A stretch of 64,000 nt of DNA from DASRIA01 sp963768885 (GCA_963768885.1 CAVYJN010000007.1:62001-126000), one strand, 5' to 3'. Counted from the first letter of the stretch, positions 22,888-31,810 are shown. Program-made: numbers and translations. The notes: generated by a model from the sequence alone, not told the origin.

Positions 22888-23715
22888 CTACGAGGTGAGC
22901 TGGAGCAGCTTCTCGCGGAAGCGGCGGTAGAAGCTCGACCCCGGCAGCTGGGCGAGGCCGACCACGTCGGGCGTGAAGTTGATCTCGCAGCGGTGGCCCG
23001 CCGCCAGCTCGCCCGTCCGCATGCCGTCGATCACGATGTCGACCGGCTCGGTGCCGTCGTTCACGACGCGCAGCACGTCGTCGGGGGCGGCCACCAGGGC
23101 CCGCGAGCTGAGCGCATGCGGCGCGATCAAGTTGACCACGAAGCCCTTCACGCCCCAGGCCACGATCGGGCCTCCGACCGACAGGCTGTACGCCGTCGAC
23201 CCGGCGGGCGTGGCGGCGATCAGGCCGTCGCACGGCACCCGCGCGACCCATTCGCCGGCGAGCGAGTACGACAGGTGGGCGACGTTGATCTCCGGGCGCC
23301 GCTGGAACGAGATCTCGTTGATCGCGAAGCGCTCCGGCGAGTGGTCGGCGGCGACGAGGGCCGGCAAATGGACGACCTCGAAGTTCCCCGAGAGGGCAAG
23401 CTCGACCGCCCGCGGCAGGTCGTCGGGGTCGACCGTCGCGAGGAACCCGATCCGGCCGAAGTTGATCGCGAACACCGGGACGCCCGTGCCCGCGTGCTTG
23501 CGCAGCGCGCGCAGCGTCGCGCCGTCGCCGCCGAGCACGATGCAGACGTCGGGGCGGGCGCCGTCCCGCGCCTCGTCGCCGGAGTCGAAGACCAGCGCGA
23601 CACCCGCCTTCCGGGCGGCCTCGGTCAACAGGCGCACCGCGTCCGCCGTCTCCTCCGGGCGCTGGTGCATGAACACCTCGGCCGTGGCGATCCTGCGCGC
23701 GATCGCCTTGCTCAC
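22888..23715 (-). CDS. nadK: NAD kinase
   Basis: Phosphorylates NAD to NADP. The 275-residue protein begins MSKAIARRIATAEVFMHQRP from GTG 23715, which overlaps the tlyA stop (GTGA). The family motifs are complete: LGGDGATLRALRKHAG, NFGRIGFLATVDPDDL, AINEISFQRR, and ATPAGSTAYSLSVGGPIV. The tlyA-nadK-recN order is the actinobacterial norm; here recN is displaced by two genes on the other strand. Confidence 0.95.
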   Translation of the reverse strand: MSKAIARRIATAEVFMHQRPEETADAVRLLTEAARKAGVALVFDSGDEARDGARPDVCIVLGGDGATLRALRKHAGTGVPVFAINFGRIGFLATVDPDDLPRAVELALSGNFEVVHLPALVAADHSPERFAINEISFQRRPEINVAHLSYSLAGEWVARVPCDGLIAATPAGSTAYSLSVGGPIVAWGVKGFVVNLIAPHALSSRALVAAPDDVLRVVNDGTEPVDIVIDGMRTGELAAGHRCEINFTPDVVGLAQLPGSSFYRRFREKLLQLTS

Positions 23716-24527
23716 GGCACCGCCGCCGCCGGCTCGCTGTCGGGCTCGGCCGCACGAGCCGCCGTGATCAGGTCCTCGACTCCCGCGCGCGCCCTCTCGG
23801 TGCACCAGACGAAGCTCTCGCGGTTCCCGGCCGGGCCCGGCAGCCCGGAGGAGCAGTACCCCTGCACGCTCAGGCCCGCGGCGCGCGCCGCCTCCCCGGC
23901 GGCGACCAGCGCCTCGAGGCGGTCCTCGGCGCGGCGCACCACGCCGCCCTTGCCGACGCGGCCGCGCCCGAGCTCGAACTGTGGCTTGACGAGCGCGAGC
24001 AGGTCGAACCGCGGCTCCGCACACGCCGCAACCGCCGGCAGCACCTTCGCGAGGGAGATGAAAGAGACGTCCATGGCGATCAGGTCGGGACGGTACGGGA
24101 GTCGCCCCGGCTGCAGGTGACGCGCGTTGACGCGCTCGAGCGCCGTCACGCGCGGATCCTCGCGCAGCCGCCAGTCGAGATCCCCGTATCCGACGTCCAC
24201 GCAGACGACGTGCTGCGCGCCGCGCTGCAGCAGGCAGTCGGTGAACCCGCCGGTCGAGGACCCGACGTCCAGCGCGCGGCGACCCTCCACCGGCACCGCG
24301 AAGCACCCGAGCGCCCGCTCGAGCTTCAGGCCGCCGCGCGAGACGAACCGCGGGCCGGCCTCTACCTGCAGCTCCACGTCGCGGTCGACGAGCGTCCCGG
24401 GCTTCGCCGCGCGCGCGCCCCCGCCGAGCGTCACCTCGCCCGCCATCACCGCGGCCGCGGCACGGCTGCGGCTCTCGCAGAGCCCTCGCTCGACGAGCAG
24501 CGCGTCGAGCCGGATCCGATCCCTCAT
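23712..24527 (-). CDS. tlyA: TlyA-family rRNA (cytidine-2'-O)-methyltransferase
   Basis: TlyA methylates 16S and 23S rRNA cytidines, and its activity sets capreomycin sensitivity in mycobacteria. The 271-residue form starts MRDRIRLDALLVERGLCESR; a 14-codon upstream extension is open. It has an N-terminal S4-type RNA-binding domain (residues about 3-65: GEVTLGGGARAAKPGTLVDR) and a SAM-binding Rossmann domain (ALDVGSSTGGFTDCLLQRGA, VCVDVGYGDLDWRLRED). The catalytic tetrad of this family is K-D-K-E: K in RGGLKLERAL, D in IAMDVSFISL, K in LALVKPQFELG, and a Glu near the end. Confidence 0.93.
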   Translation of the reverse strand: MRDRIRLDALLVERGLCESRSRAAAAVMAGEVTLGGGARAAKPGTLVDRDVELQVEAGPRFVSRGGLKLERALGCFAVPVEGRRALDVGSSTGGFTDCLLQRGAQHVVCVDVGYGDLDWRLREDPRVTALERVNARHLQPGRLPYRPDLIAMDVSFISLAKVLPAVAACAEPRFDLLALVKPQFELGRGRVGKGGVVRRAEDRLEALVAAGEAARAAGLSVQGYCSSGLPGPAGNRESFVWCTERARAGVEDLITAARAAEPDSEPAAAVP

Positions 24528-24554
24528 GTGGCTAAAGGTACTCGGGAGACCGTC

Positions 24555-24595
24555 TGTGACCGAGTTCACATAAGAACACGTGTTCGACGGTCACA
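24555..24595. promoter_or_regulatory. nested palindromes with a LexA-like SOS box
   Basis: The perfect 12-bp palindrome GAACACGTGTTC at 24574-24585 fits GAAC-N4-GTTC, the LexA operator core known in Gram-positives and actinobacteria. It is enclosed by an inverted repeat TGTGACCG (24555-24562) and CGGTCACA (24588-24595), and overlaps a second GTTC/GAAC pair (GTTCACATAAGAAC). It sits between the divergent tlyA (start 24527) and membrane protein (start 24608). On the minus strand TTGTGA and TTATGT are 17 bases apart around it, so it may cover a tlyA promoter. Confidence 0.6.
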
Positions 24596-24607
24596 ATCAT
24601 TTACGAC

Positions 24608-24976
24608 ATGACGCTCGCACGACTCGTACCCCTTCCCATCCACGCGGCCCTCGAGGTCGCGATGGCGCCGATCGTGATGGCCGCGCCGTTCGCGCTCGGC
24701 CTGGACGGCGCCGCATACGTGGTTGCACTGATCATCGGAGTACTGCTGATGGGCACGGGGCTCGCCACCACGACGCTGATCGGCGGACGTGGGGCACCCC
24801 AGGGACTGCGGGTCTCGGCGCACGTCGATGTCGACCTGGGAATCGCACTCGCAGCCGCTGTCTCCGCGCTCGCCTTCGCGATCGTGGGAGAGATGGCGGC
24901 GGGTGGGTTCTTCGCCGTGGTCGCCGTGGCGCAGGGATTGCTGGCGGTCACCACGCGCTACTCCGCGCGAGCGTAG
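24608..24976 (+). CDS. small membrane protein of unknown function
   Basis: A 122-residue protein with about four hydrophobic segments: an N-terminal one after MTLARLVPLPIHAALEVAM, then VVALIIGVLLMGTGLATTTL, IALAAAVSALAFAIVGEMA and GGFFAVVAVAQGLLAVTT. Arrangement resembles SPW-repeat-like small membrane proteins, but I cannot assign a family. The LexA-like box ends 22 bases before the start, so DNA-damage control is possible. A hairpin terminator follows at 25034-25061. Confidence 0.6.
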   Translation: MTLARLVPLPIHAALEVAMAPIVMAAPFALGLDGAAYVVALIIGVLLMGTGLATTTLIGGRGAPQGLRVSAHVDVDLGIALAAAVSALAFAIVGEMAAGGFFAVVAVAQGLLAVTTRYSARA

Positions 24977-25033
24977 CGCGCGCACAACAAGACTTCCGCG
25001 CACACATCACACATAGCGAATCTCTCCTCCCCA

Positions 25034-25061
25034 AGGGCGCCTCGCGAAAGCGGGGCGCTCT
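25034..25061 (+). terminator. hairpin terminator after the 24608 membrane protein
   Basis: A 12-bp stem (10 Watson-Crick plus 2 G-U) with a GAAA tetraloop at 25046-25049, followed by CCCTTTGTG with a weak T-run. It is about 60 bases downstream of the stop at 24976 and 74 bases before the next start. Confidence 0.6.
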
Positions 25062-25134
25062 CCCTTTGTGCGGACGTTTGTGCGCACGACGGCATGGTTT
25101 CAGGCGCCTAAAGTAGCCCTCCGGCAAGGCCGAT

Positions 25135-26907
25135 GTGGATTGGGTGAGGAGCCGAAGCACCCGTTCGCTCGGCATGGTGGCCATGGTCGTGCTCGCGCTC
25201 GCGGCGCTCGCGCTGCTGGCGGGGCGCCAGCCTGCCTTCGCCGCGGACGCGGCGACGCGGCCCGCGGTGAAGCCGAGGGCCGACCTGGTCGTCGCCCCGG
25301 ACGTGCAGGAGAACCTCCCGCCCGTCTCCCCGGAGGCGGCGATCGCGATCGCCGACCGCACTCCGCAGGTGCGCTCCGAGCGCCGGCGCCATCCCGACCT
25401 GCGACCCGACAACGTGACGCTGTACAGGGGAAGCGCGAACTGGGGCATCAGCTACCTGTCCGGCGACAAGCGGCTCGCGGACATCACGATCGACGGGCGC
25501 ACGGGCGCGGTCGTGGAGGCGTGGCAGGGAACGCAGGCCGCTTGGGTGATGGCGCGCGGCCACGAGGGCTACTTCGGCGGGAAGTTCGACGAGTGGTACG
25601 TGTGGATCCCGCTGTGCCTGCTGTTCGTGGCCCCCTTCTTCGATCCGCGCCGCCCCTTCCGGATGCTGCACCTCGACCTGCTCGTGCTGCTCGGCGGCTT
25701 CGGCGTCTCCCACTTCTTCTTCAACAAGGGCGAGATCGGGACCTCGGTCCCGCTCGTCTACCCGGTGCTCGCGTACTTCCTCGCGCGCATGCTGTTCGCG
25801 GCGTTCCGCCCGCGGCGGACCGGTGAGCCGCTCGTGCCCTTCGTGCCCGCGGCGGTGCTCGTCGCCGGGATCGTGCTGCTCGGAGGGTTCCGCATCGGGC
25901 TCGACCTCGCCGAGGGCAAGGTCGGCGACGTCGGCTACGGGAGCGCGATCGGGGCGACCCGGATCCAGCAGGACGAGCCGCTGTACGTCGACAGCGGCAC
26001 GCGCGACCAGCACTTCGACACCTACGGGCCGGTCAACTACCTGGCCTACGACCCCTTCGTCCGCGTCTGGGAGCCTTCGCAGCAGGAGATCGACGCGCCC
26101 GACGACTACGACCTGCCGGCCGCGCGGGTCGCGGCGCTCGTGTTCGACGCGCTCACGGTGCTCGGCCTGTTCCTGCTCGGGGCGCGCCTGCGCCGCGGGC
26201 GTGCGGGCCGGCTGCTCGGGCTCGCGCTCGCCTACGGATGGGTGAGCTTCCCGTACACGCTCTTCCCGCTGATGACGAACAGCAACGACGGCCTGATCTC
26301 GATGCTGCTGGTCTACGCGCTGCTCGCGCTCTCGTCGCCGCCCGCGCGGGGCGCGATGCTCGCGCTGGCGAGCGCGGCGAAGTTCGCGCCGCTCGCGCTC
26401 GCGCCCCTGTTCGCGACCGGGCGCGGGGAGTCGCGCATGCGGTCGTGGATCTCCTTCAGCGCGGTCTTCGCGCTCGTGTGCCTGCTGACCGTCGTCCCGT
26501 TCGTGCCCGACGACGGAGGCTGGCGCGTGATGTGGGACCAGACGATCGGCTTCCAGTTCGACCGCGAGTCGCCGTTCAGCATCTGGGGCCAGAACCCGGG
26601 GCTCGACCCGCTGCTCGCCCTGCTGAAGGTCGCGGTGATCGCGCTCGGCGTGCTCGTCGCGTTCGTCCCGCGGCGGCGCGACGCGCTCCAGGTCGCGGCG
26701 CTCGGGGCCGCGGTGCTGATCGCGACGCAGCTGATCGCGATCCACTGGTTCTACCTCTACATCGCGTGGTTCGCCCCCTTCATGCTGGTCGCCCTGTTCG
26801 GCGAGTACTCGACGGCGCGCGGCCGCGTCCAGGAGACGGTGCCGGAGGAGTTCGCGGCGCCCCCGGCGCCGGTCGAGCGCGAGCCCGAGCTGGTCGGCGC
26901 GCGTTAG
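25135..26907 (+). CDS. membrane protein with PepSY-like and glycosyltransferase-like regions
   Basis: A 590-residue protein from GTG 25135 (alternative GTG 25144). An N-terminal signal/anchor (MVVLALAALALLAGRQPAF) is followed by a periplasmic PepSY-like stretch (EAAIAIADRTPQVRSERR, then ADITIDGRTGAVVEAWQG). After that come about ten membrane segments with loops such as DEPLYVDSGTRDQHFDTYGP and PLMTNSNDGLISML, a layout seen in polyprenyl-phosphate-mannose-type glycosyltransferases (GT87/DUF2029-like). The family and any substrate are unproven. Convergent with dxs. Confidence 0.55.
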   Translation: MDWVRSRSTRSLGMVAMVVLALAALALLAGRQPAFAADAATRPAVKPRADLVVAPDVQENLPPVSPEAAIAIADRTPQVRSERRRHPDLRPDNVTLYRGSANWGISYLSGDKRLADITIDGRTGAVVEAWQGTQAAWVMARGHEGYFGGKFDEWYVWIPLCLLFVAPFFDPRRPFRMLHLDLLVLLGGFGVSHFFFNKGEIGTSVPLVYPVLAYFLARMLFAAFRPRRTGEPLVPFVPAAVLVAGIVLLGGFRIGLDLAEGKVGDVGYGSAIGATRIQQDEPLYVDSGTRDQHFDTYGPVNYLAYDPFVRVWEPSQQEIDAPDDYDLPAARVAALVFDALTVLGLFLLGARLRRGRAGRLLGLALAYGWVSFPYTLFPLMTNSNDGLISMLLVYALLALSSPPARGAMLALASAAKFAPLALAPLFATGRGESRMRSWISFSAVFALVCLLTVVPFVPDDGGWRVMWDQTIGFQFDRESPFSIWGQNPGLDPLLALLKVAVIALGVLVAFVPRRRDALQVAALGAAVLIATQLIAIHWFYLYIAWFAPFMLVALFGEYSTARGRVQETVPEEFAAPPAPVEREPELVGAR

Positions 26908-27005
26908 ACGCGCCTTGCGCGAAACCGCGCGTCCTCCATGACGCCCCCCGCGAGGTGGCCGGTTTCGAGCTCCACACAGGGGCTCGAGCGCAGCCGCTCG
27001 ACAAC

Positions 27006-29001
27006 CTAAGTGCTGTGCAGCGCGTCGCGGCGGGCGAGCGCCCCGAGTACCCGCTCGGTGACGCGCTCCGCGGTGAGGCCGACCTCCTCGTGCAGGAGCG
27101 CCGGCTTGCCGTGGGTCACGTAGCGGTCGGGCAGCCCGAACCGGATCACCGCCGGCCCCGCTGCGAGGGTGCCCGAGTCCGACAGGTGCTCGAGCACCGC
27201 GGAGCCGAAACCGCCCGCCAGCACGTTCTCCTCGATCGTGACGAGCAGGTCGTGGCCGGCGGCCAGCGAGTGCAATAGCTCGCGGTCCAGCGGCTTCGCG
27301 AACCGCGCGTCGCAGACGGTCGGGTCGACGCCGCGGTCGCGCAGCGCCGCGGCCGCGTCGAGCGCGATCTGGACGCCGGTCCCGTAGCCCACGAGCGCGA
27401 CCCGCTCGCCCTGGGCGAGCGTCTCCCCCGTGCCGATCCGGATCTCGCCGGGTCGTTCGGGGAGCGCCACGCCGAGCGCCGCGCCGCGCGGGTAGCGCAG
27501 CCCGACCGGCCCGTCGTGCGCGATCGCGGTGTGCAGCATGTGCACCAGCATCGCCTCGTCGCGCGGCGCCATCAGCGACGATGTTCGGGATCGCCCGCAG
27601 GTAAGAGATGTCGTAGGAGCCGTGGTGCGTGGGCCCGTCGTCGCCGACGAGGCCCGCGCGGTCCATCGCGAACACGACGTCGAGCTCCTGGAGGCAGACG
27701 TCGTGGATGATCTGGTCGTACGCGCGCTGCAGGAACGTGGAGTAGATCGCGCACACGGGCTTCATGCCTTCGAGCGCGAGGCCGGCGGCGAACAGCACGG
27801 CGTGCTGCTCCGCGATGCCGACGTCGTAGTAGTGCTCGGGCATGTCGCGCGCCAGCAGTGACAGCCCCGTTCCGCCCGCCATCGCGGCCGTGATGCCGAT
27901 CACCCGCGGGTCGCGCCGCGCCTCCTCGACGAGCGCGCGGCCGAACACCTCGGTGTACTGCGGCGGAGCCTTCGCCTGCTTCGGAGCCGCGTCCGCGGGA
28001 GCCTCGCCACCGGCGAGGCGACCCCCTTTCTCTACGCTTCCCGGCTTGGCCGCGTGCCACTTCTCCATGCCCTCGAGGCCGCCTTCCTCGGCGGGCGCGA
28101 ATCCCTTGCCCTTCACGGTCTTGATGTGGACCACGACCGGCCGGTTGGCGCCGAGCGCCTGCGCGAGCGCGCCGCGCAGCGCCTTCACGTCGTGGCCGTC
28201 GATCACGCCGACGTAGGCGAGGTCGAGCTCCTCGAAGAACAGGCCGGGCGCCCAGAAGGCCTTGATCGACTCCTTCAGCTGCGGGCCGAGGCGCTCGATC
28301 CGCCCGCCGATCCCGGCGGGCAGGCGCGTCAGGCCGGCCTCGACCGCCTCGCGCGCGTGCCACCCGCGCGGGTTCAGCCGCAGGCGGTTGAAGTAGCGCG
28401 ACAGGGCGCCCACGTTGGGCGAGATCGACATGCCGTTGTCGTTCAGCACGATCACGACCGGCGTCTCGAGGCCGCCGGCGTTCAGCAGCGCCTCGAAGTT
28501 GACGCCGCCGGTCATCGCGCCGTCGCCGACGACGGCAACCACGCGCCCCTCCGGCTCCTCCCCGGCCTCGACGATGCCCAGCTCGCGCCGCTTGCGCATC
28601 GCCTCCTTGATGCCGACCGCATAGCTCGCGGCCGTCGACGCGTGGCCCGCGCCCATGATGTCGTGCGGCGACTCCTCGCGCGAGCAGAAAGGCGCGAGGC
28701 CGCCGTAGCTGCGGATCGTCGGCAGCTCGTCCCGGCGGCCCGTCAGCACCTTGTGCGGGTAGGCCTGGTGGCCGACGTCCCAGAGGACCTTGTCGCGCGG
28801 GGACTCGAGCAGGCTGTGGAGCGCCACCGCGAGCTCGCACGTCCCGAGGTTGGCGCCGAAGTGGCCGCCGATCTCGCCGACGGTGTCGATGATGTACTCG
28901 CGCACCTCCTGCGCGACCTGCTGGAGCTGGTCGTCGTCGAGGGGCTTGAGGTCCTCGGGGCCGTCGATGCGCTCCAGGAGGTGTTCGCGGTCGGCCGTCA
29001 C
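27006..29001 (-). CDS. dxs: 1-deoxy-D-xylulose-5-phosphate synthase, frameshifted
   Basis: First enzyme of the MEP isoprenoid pathway: pyruvate + glyceraldehyde-3-P to DXP, using thiamine diphosphate. Starts at GTG 29001 (overlapping the ispA stop), MTADREHLLERIDGPEDLKP. The ThDP site reads GDGAMTGGVNFEALLNAGG and NDNGMSISPNVGALS; the transketolase-type Glu/His is in GIAEQHAVLFAAGLALEG. At about 27574-27579 the frame must lose one base to pass from LRAIPNIV into LMAPRDEAMLVHMLH, which continues to 27006. Corrected length is about 665 residues, normal for Dxs. An essential gene, so sequence error is likely. Confidence 0.93.
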
Positions 29002-29912
29002 GAGTTCCTCGCATACATGAAGTCGGTCATCAGGCGCAGGTCGGAGGGGTCGCCGGCCAGCTCCTCGCGCGCGGCGTCGAGCGCGCCCCGCGCACGGTCG
29101 TGCGACGTGGCCGCCAGCTCGCGCGCGCGCTCCAGGCCGAACACGCTCACGTAGGTGCGCTTGCCGAGCCGCTCGTCGCTGCCCGAGGCCTTGCCCATCT
29201 CCGCCTCGGAGCCCGTCACGTCGAGGATGTCGTCCACGATCTGGAACAGCAGCCCGAGCTCCGCGGCGAAGCGCTCGAGCGCCGCGCACGCACGCTCCCC
29301 GGCCCCGAGCAGCAGCGGCGCCACCAGCACGCTCGCCCCGATCAGCTTGCCGGTCTTCAAGGCGTGCATCTGGCGCAGGCCGTCTGCATCGAGGTCGGCG
29401 TCGCCCGCCACGTCGACGTACTGACCGCCCACCATCCCGCCGACGCCGATCGCGTCGGAGATCGCGCGCAGCGCGGCCAGGACACGGTCGGCGCCCGCCT
29501 CCTGGCGCTCGAGGATCAGGCGGTAGGCCTCGGCCATCAGCCCGTCGCCGGCCAGGATCGCGACGTTCTCGCCGAACGCGATGTGGCACGTCGGCCGCCC
29601 CCGCCGAAGGTCGTCGTCGTCCATCGCGGGCAGGTCGTCGTGGATCAGCGAATAGGTGTGCACGAGCTCGATCGCGGCTGCGGTCGGCAGCACGTCCTGG
29701 GGAGCGCCGCCCACCGCCCGCGCGGCCGCCAGCGCGAGGACCGGCCGGATGCGCTTCCCGCCCGCGAGCAGGGAGTAGCGCATCGCCTCGTCGAGCCCGT
29801 CCGTCGCCGCACCGGCCGAGAAGCTCAGCGAGCCGAGGAAGTCGTCCGCGAGCGCGCGCAGGTCCTCCGGGTAGCCGGCGGCCGCGGGAGTCGCCTCGGG
29901 AGCCGCCCTCAC
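28998..29912 (-). CDS. ispA: polyprenyl synthetase, farnesyl-diphosphate synthase type
   Basis: Chain-elongating prenyltransferase downstream of the MEP pathway. The 304 residues start from GTG 29912 with the 4-base overlap to xseB. The first Asp-rich motif is SLIHDDLPAMDDDDLRRG, with the two-residue insert typical of bacterial type II FPP synthases; the second is LLFQIVDDILDVTG. LLAGGKRIRPVLALAAARA holds the GKR isopentenyl-PP site. Product length (C15 or C20) cannot be decided from this alone. Encoded just before dxs, as in many bacteria. Confidence 0.9.
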   Translation of the reverse strand: MRAAPEATPAAAGYPEDLRALADDFLGSLSFSAGAATDGLDEAMRYSLLAGGKRIRPVLALAAARAVGGAPQDVLPTAAAIELVHTYSLIHDDLPAMDDDDLRRGRPTCHIAFGENVAILAGDGLMAEAYRLILERQEAGADRVLAALRAISDAIGVGGMVGGQYVDVAGDADLDADGLRQMHALKTGKLIGASVLVAPLLLGAGERACAALERFAAELGLLFQIVDDILDVTGSEAEMGKASGSDERLGKRTYVSVFGLERARELAATSHDRARGALDAAREELAGDPSDLRLMTDFMYARNS

Positions 29913-30130
29913 AGGAGCTCCTCCTGCCCGGGGGTGACGGGGTCGCCCGGGGCGAGCCGCGTGAGGCGGTCGAGCTCCACCGCCGCCTGCGAGGCGAGCT
30001 CGGCGCACTCACCCGCGACCTGCATCGCCTCCTCCGGCGCGAGGTCCTCGGAGCGCAGCCGGCCGGCGCTCTGCTCGAGTCGCCGCGACAGATCGGACAG
30101 GGTCTCGAGCGCGCGCTCGTGATCGCTCAT
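29909..30130 (-). CDS. xseB: exodeoxyribonuclease VII small subunit-like protein
   Basis: A 73-residue acidic helical protein (MSDHERALETLSDLSRRLEQ, then ECAELASQAAVELDRLTRL) in the nusB-ispA position where xseB normally lies. XseB pairs with XseA in single-strand exonuclease VII. The usual LEE(I/L)V and G-L-ALE motifs are weak, so the assignment rests on size, charge and synteny. No xseA is in the window, which is odd because the two are normally adjacent. ATGA overlap with nusB and GTGA overlap with ispA. Confidence 0.6.
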   Translation of the reverse strand: MSDHERALETLSDLSRRLEQSAGRLRSEDLAPEEAMQVAGECAELASQAAVELDRLTRLAPGDPVTPGQEELL

Positions 30131-30576
30131 GCCGGGCCTCCGGGGGCGCTCGCCAGCCTGCGGACCACGCCGCCGAGGATGCCGTTCACGAATCCGGGGG
30201 CGTCCACGCCGCAGTAGATCTTCGCCGTCTCGACGGCCTCGTCGATCGCGACCTCGTCCGGCACGTCGGGCCGGTAGAGGATCTCGTAGAGCGCCGTGCG
30301 CAGCACGGAGCGCTCGAGCGGCGCGATCCGGTCGACGGACCAGTCCACGGCATGGTCGGAGATCAGGCGATCGAGCTCCTCGCGGTTGCGCTCGACGCCG
30401 AGCAGCAGGTCGCGCGCGAACTCTGACAGCGGCCCGTCGGGGATCGCGGGCTCGTCGCCGCCGTTCCGCCCGTTCGGGAACGGGCCGCGCTCGATCAGGA
30501 CGTCGAGCGGCGTGCCGGTCACGTCCCGCTGATAGCCGGAGAAGACGGCCGCCCTGCGCTGATCGGTCCGGCGCAC
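30127..30576 (-). CDS. nusB: transcription antitermination factor NusB
   Basis: Binds BoxA RNA with NusE in rRNA antitermination. The 149-residue protein has the helical NusB pattern: RRAAVFSGYQRDVTGTP at the N terminus, FARDLLLGVERNREELDRLI, APLERSVLRTALYEILYRPD, VAIDEAVETAKIYCGVDAPG and FVNGILGGVVRRL. It is 16 bases downstream of efp and overlaps xseB (ATGA). Confidence 0.92.
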   Translation of the reverse strand: MRRTDQRRAAVFSGYQRDVTGTPLDVLIERGPFPNGRNGGDEPAIPDGPLSEFARDLLLGVERNREELDRLISDHAVDWSVDRIAPLERSVLRTALYEILYRPDVPDEVAIDEAVETAKIYCGVDAPGFVNGILGGVVRRLASAPGGPA

Positions 30577-30591
30577 CGGGAGCGGTCCTGC

Positions 30592-31152
30592 CTAGGCCCG
30601 CGAGACGTACTCGCGCGTCCGTGTGTCGACGCGTACGCGATCGCCTTCGTTGACGAACAGCGGGACCTGGACGATCACTCCCGACTCCAGGGTGGCGGGC
30701 TTGTTCCCTCCGCCCGAGACGGTGTCGCCGCGCACGCCGGGGTCGGTCTGCTTGACCTCCATCTCGACGGCGCTCGGAATCTGCACGTCCGAAGGGCGCT
30801 CGTCGACGAACAGGACGTCGACCTCGTCGTTGGGAAGCATCCAGTCGAGCGAGTCGCCGACCAGGGCCTTGGACAGGGAGACCTGGTCGTAGTCGCTCAT
30901 GTCCATCATCACGGCCTCGTCGCCGGACTCGTACAGGTACTGCATCCGGCGCACCTCCGTGCGGACGGGCCGCACCTTCTCGCCGGCGCGGAAGGTCTTG
31001 TCGACCACGGCGCCCGTGCCGACGTTCTTGAGCTTGGACCGCACGAACGCGCCGCCTTTGCCCGGCTTCACGTGCTGGAACTCGACGATCCGGAAGACCT
31101 GGCCCTCGAGCTCGATGTGGCTGCCGTTCTTGAACTGGTTGGTGGAGATCAC
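30592..31152 (-). CDS. efp: elongation factor P
   Basis: Rescues ribosomes stalled at polyproline. The start is GTG 31152 (MISTNQFKNGSHIELEGQVF); 14 codons upstream are open but not conserved. 186 residues, normal size. Domain I has FQHVKPGKGGAFVRSKLKN with the tip Lys in PGKGG, the residue modified in some lineages. The C-terminal OB domain ends VNEGDRVRVDTRTREYVSRA. No modification enzyme gene is nearby. Confidence 0.95.
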   Translation of the reverse strand: MISTNQFKNGSHIELEGQVFRIVEFQHVKPGKGGAFVRSKLKNVGTGAVVDKTFRAGEKVRPVRTEVRRMQYLYESGDEAVMMDMSDYDQVSLSKALVGDSLDWMLPNDEVDVLFVDERPSDVQIPSAVEMEVKQTDPGVRGDTVSGGGNKPATLESGVIVQVPLFVNEGDRVRVDTRTREYVSRA

Positions 31153-31196
31153 GGGAACCAAACAGTAGCGACAGCAGCCTCGGCGCACGCCCACGG

Positions 31197-31227
31197 AGGG
31201 CGCCCGGCTCGGAGAGCCGGGCGCCCT
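31197..31227 (-). terminator. strong GC hairpin after the DUF4383 gene
   Basis: A perfect 13-bp inverted repeat (31197-31209 with 31215-31227) and a 5-base loop, lying between the DUF4383 stop at 31253 and the efp start at 31152 on the minus strand. No T-run follows on the minus strand, so it is a terminator-like structure only; it could also lie in the efp leader. Confidence 0.6.
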
Positions 31228-31252
31228 CGCCGGGGGCAGGCAGGTCAGCCGA

Positions 31253-31687
31253 TCAGGTCTGGGCCGCCGGGCGCACGGCCTGGGCCGCGGGGGTGGCGAA
31301 GGCCGCCCACACGCCCGTCACGCCGAGCATCAGGTGGAGGACGTTGTCCTCCGTGTTGACGGGGATGATGCTGAGGATCGAATCGCCGCTGCCGACGATG
31401 AACCCCCAGGCGGCGACGGCCAGGTAAACGATGCCCAGCGCCATCGCGTAGGTCCGGGCGGCGTATGCACCGGCGCCGAACGCCAGCAGGCCGAGGGCGC
31501 CGGTCAGGATGTGCACGACGTTGTGCCATCCGTTGACGTCCAGGACCCCGAACACCGCGTCCCGCACCGACTCGTCGCTGGTGAACTCGGCGTTGTAGAA
31601 GAACCCGATGATCCCCGCGACCACCAGGACCGCTCCGACGACGCCCGCGTAGAGCATTGCCGGGGTGGAACGATCTGCACGATCCAT
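31253..31687 (-). CDS. DUF4383-family membrane protein
   Basis: A 144-residue protein with four hydrophobic segments (MLYAGVVGAVLVVAGIIGFF, ILTGALGLLAFGAGAY, ALGIVYLAVAAWGFIVG, and VLHLMLGVTGVWAAF). His-containing NGWHNVVHILTGALGL and NVLHLMLGV are the DUF4383 signature. The start at ATG 31687 is preferred to GTG 31693 because AAAGGAG lies about 5 bases upstream. A hairpin at 31728-31744 lies upstream. Function unknown. Confidence 0.8.
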   Translation of the reverse strand: MDRADRSTPAMLYAGVVGAVLVVAGIIGFFYNAEFTSDESVRDAVFGVLDVNGWHNVVHILTGALGLLAFGAGAYAARTYAMALGIVYLAVAAWGFIVGSGDSILSIIPVNTEDNVLHLMLGVTGVWAAFATPAAQAVRPAAQT

Positions 31688-31727
31688 GGTCACTCCTTTC
31701 GTACTTCGTAACCTAAGTCACATACCC

Positions 31728-31744
31728 CCGGGAACCGCTCCCGG
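31728..31744 (-). other. small hairpin between pepP and the DUF4383 gene
   Basis: Inverted repeat CCGGGA/TCCCGG (31728-31733 and 31739-31744) with a 5-base loop, 41 bases upstream of the DUF4383 start and 67 bases after the pepP stop. Could end the pepP operon or act as an operator; no T-run. Confidence 0.4.
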
Positions 31745-31810
31745 TAACCCGGCGATTTGCAGCAGTTACGTCGGACCCGAGCGGGCGGATCAGCTGCGGC
31801 CGCACGGGCC

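Noticed and set aside
25108..30012. Very long minus-strand open frame of over 1600 codons
   Set aside because: It only runs through dxs in one frame and through shadows of other genes; the real genes (dxs, ispA, the 25135 membrane protein) have clear family motifs in other frames or parts.
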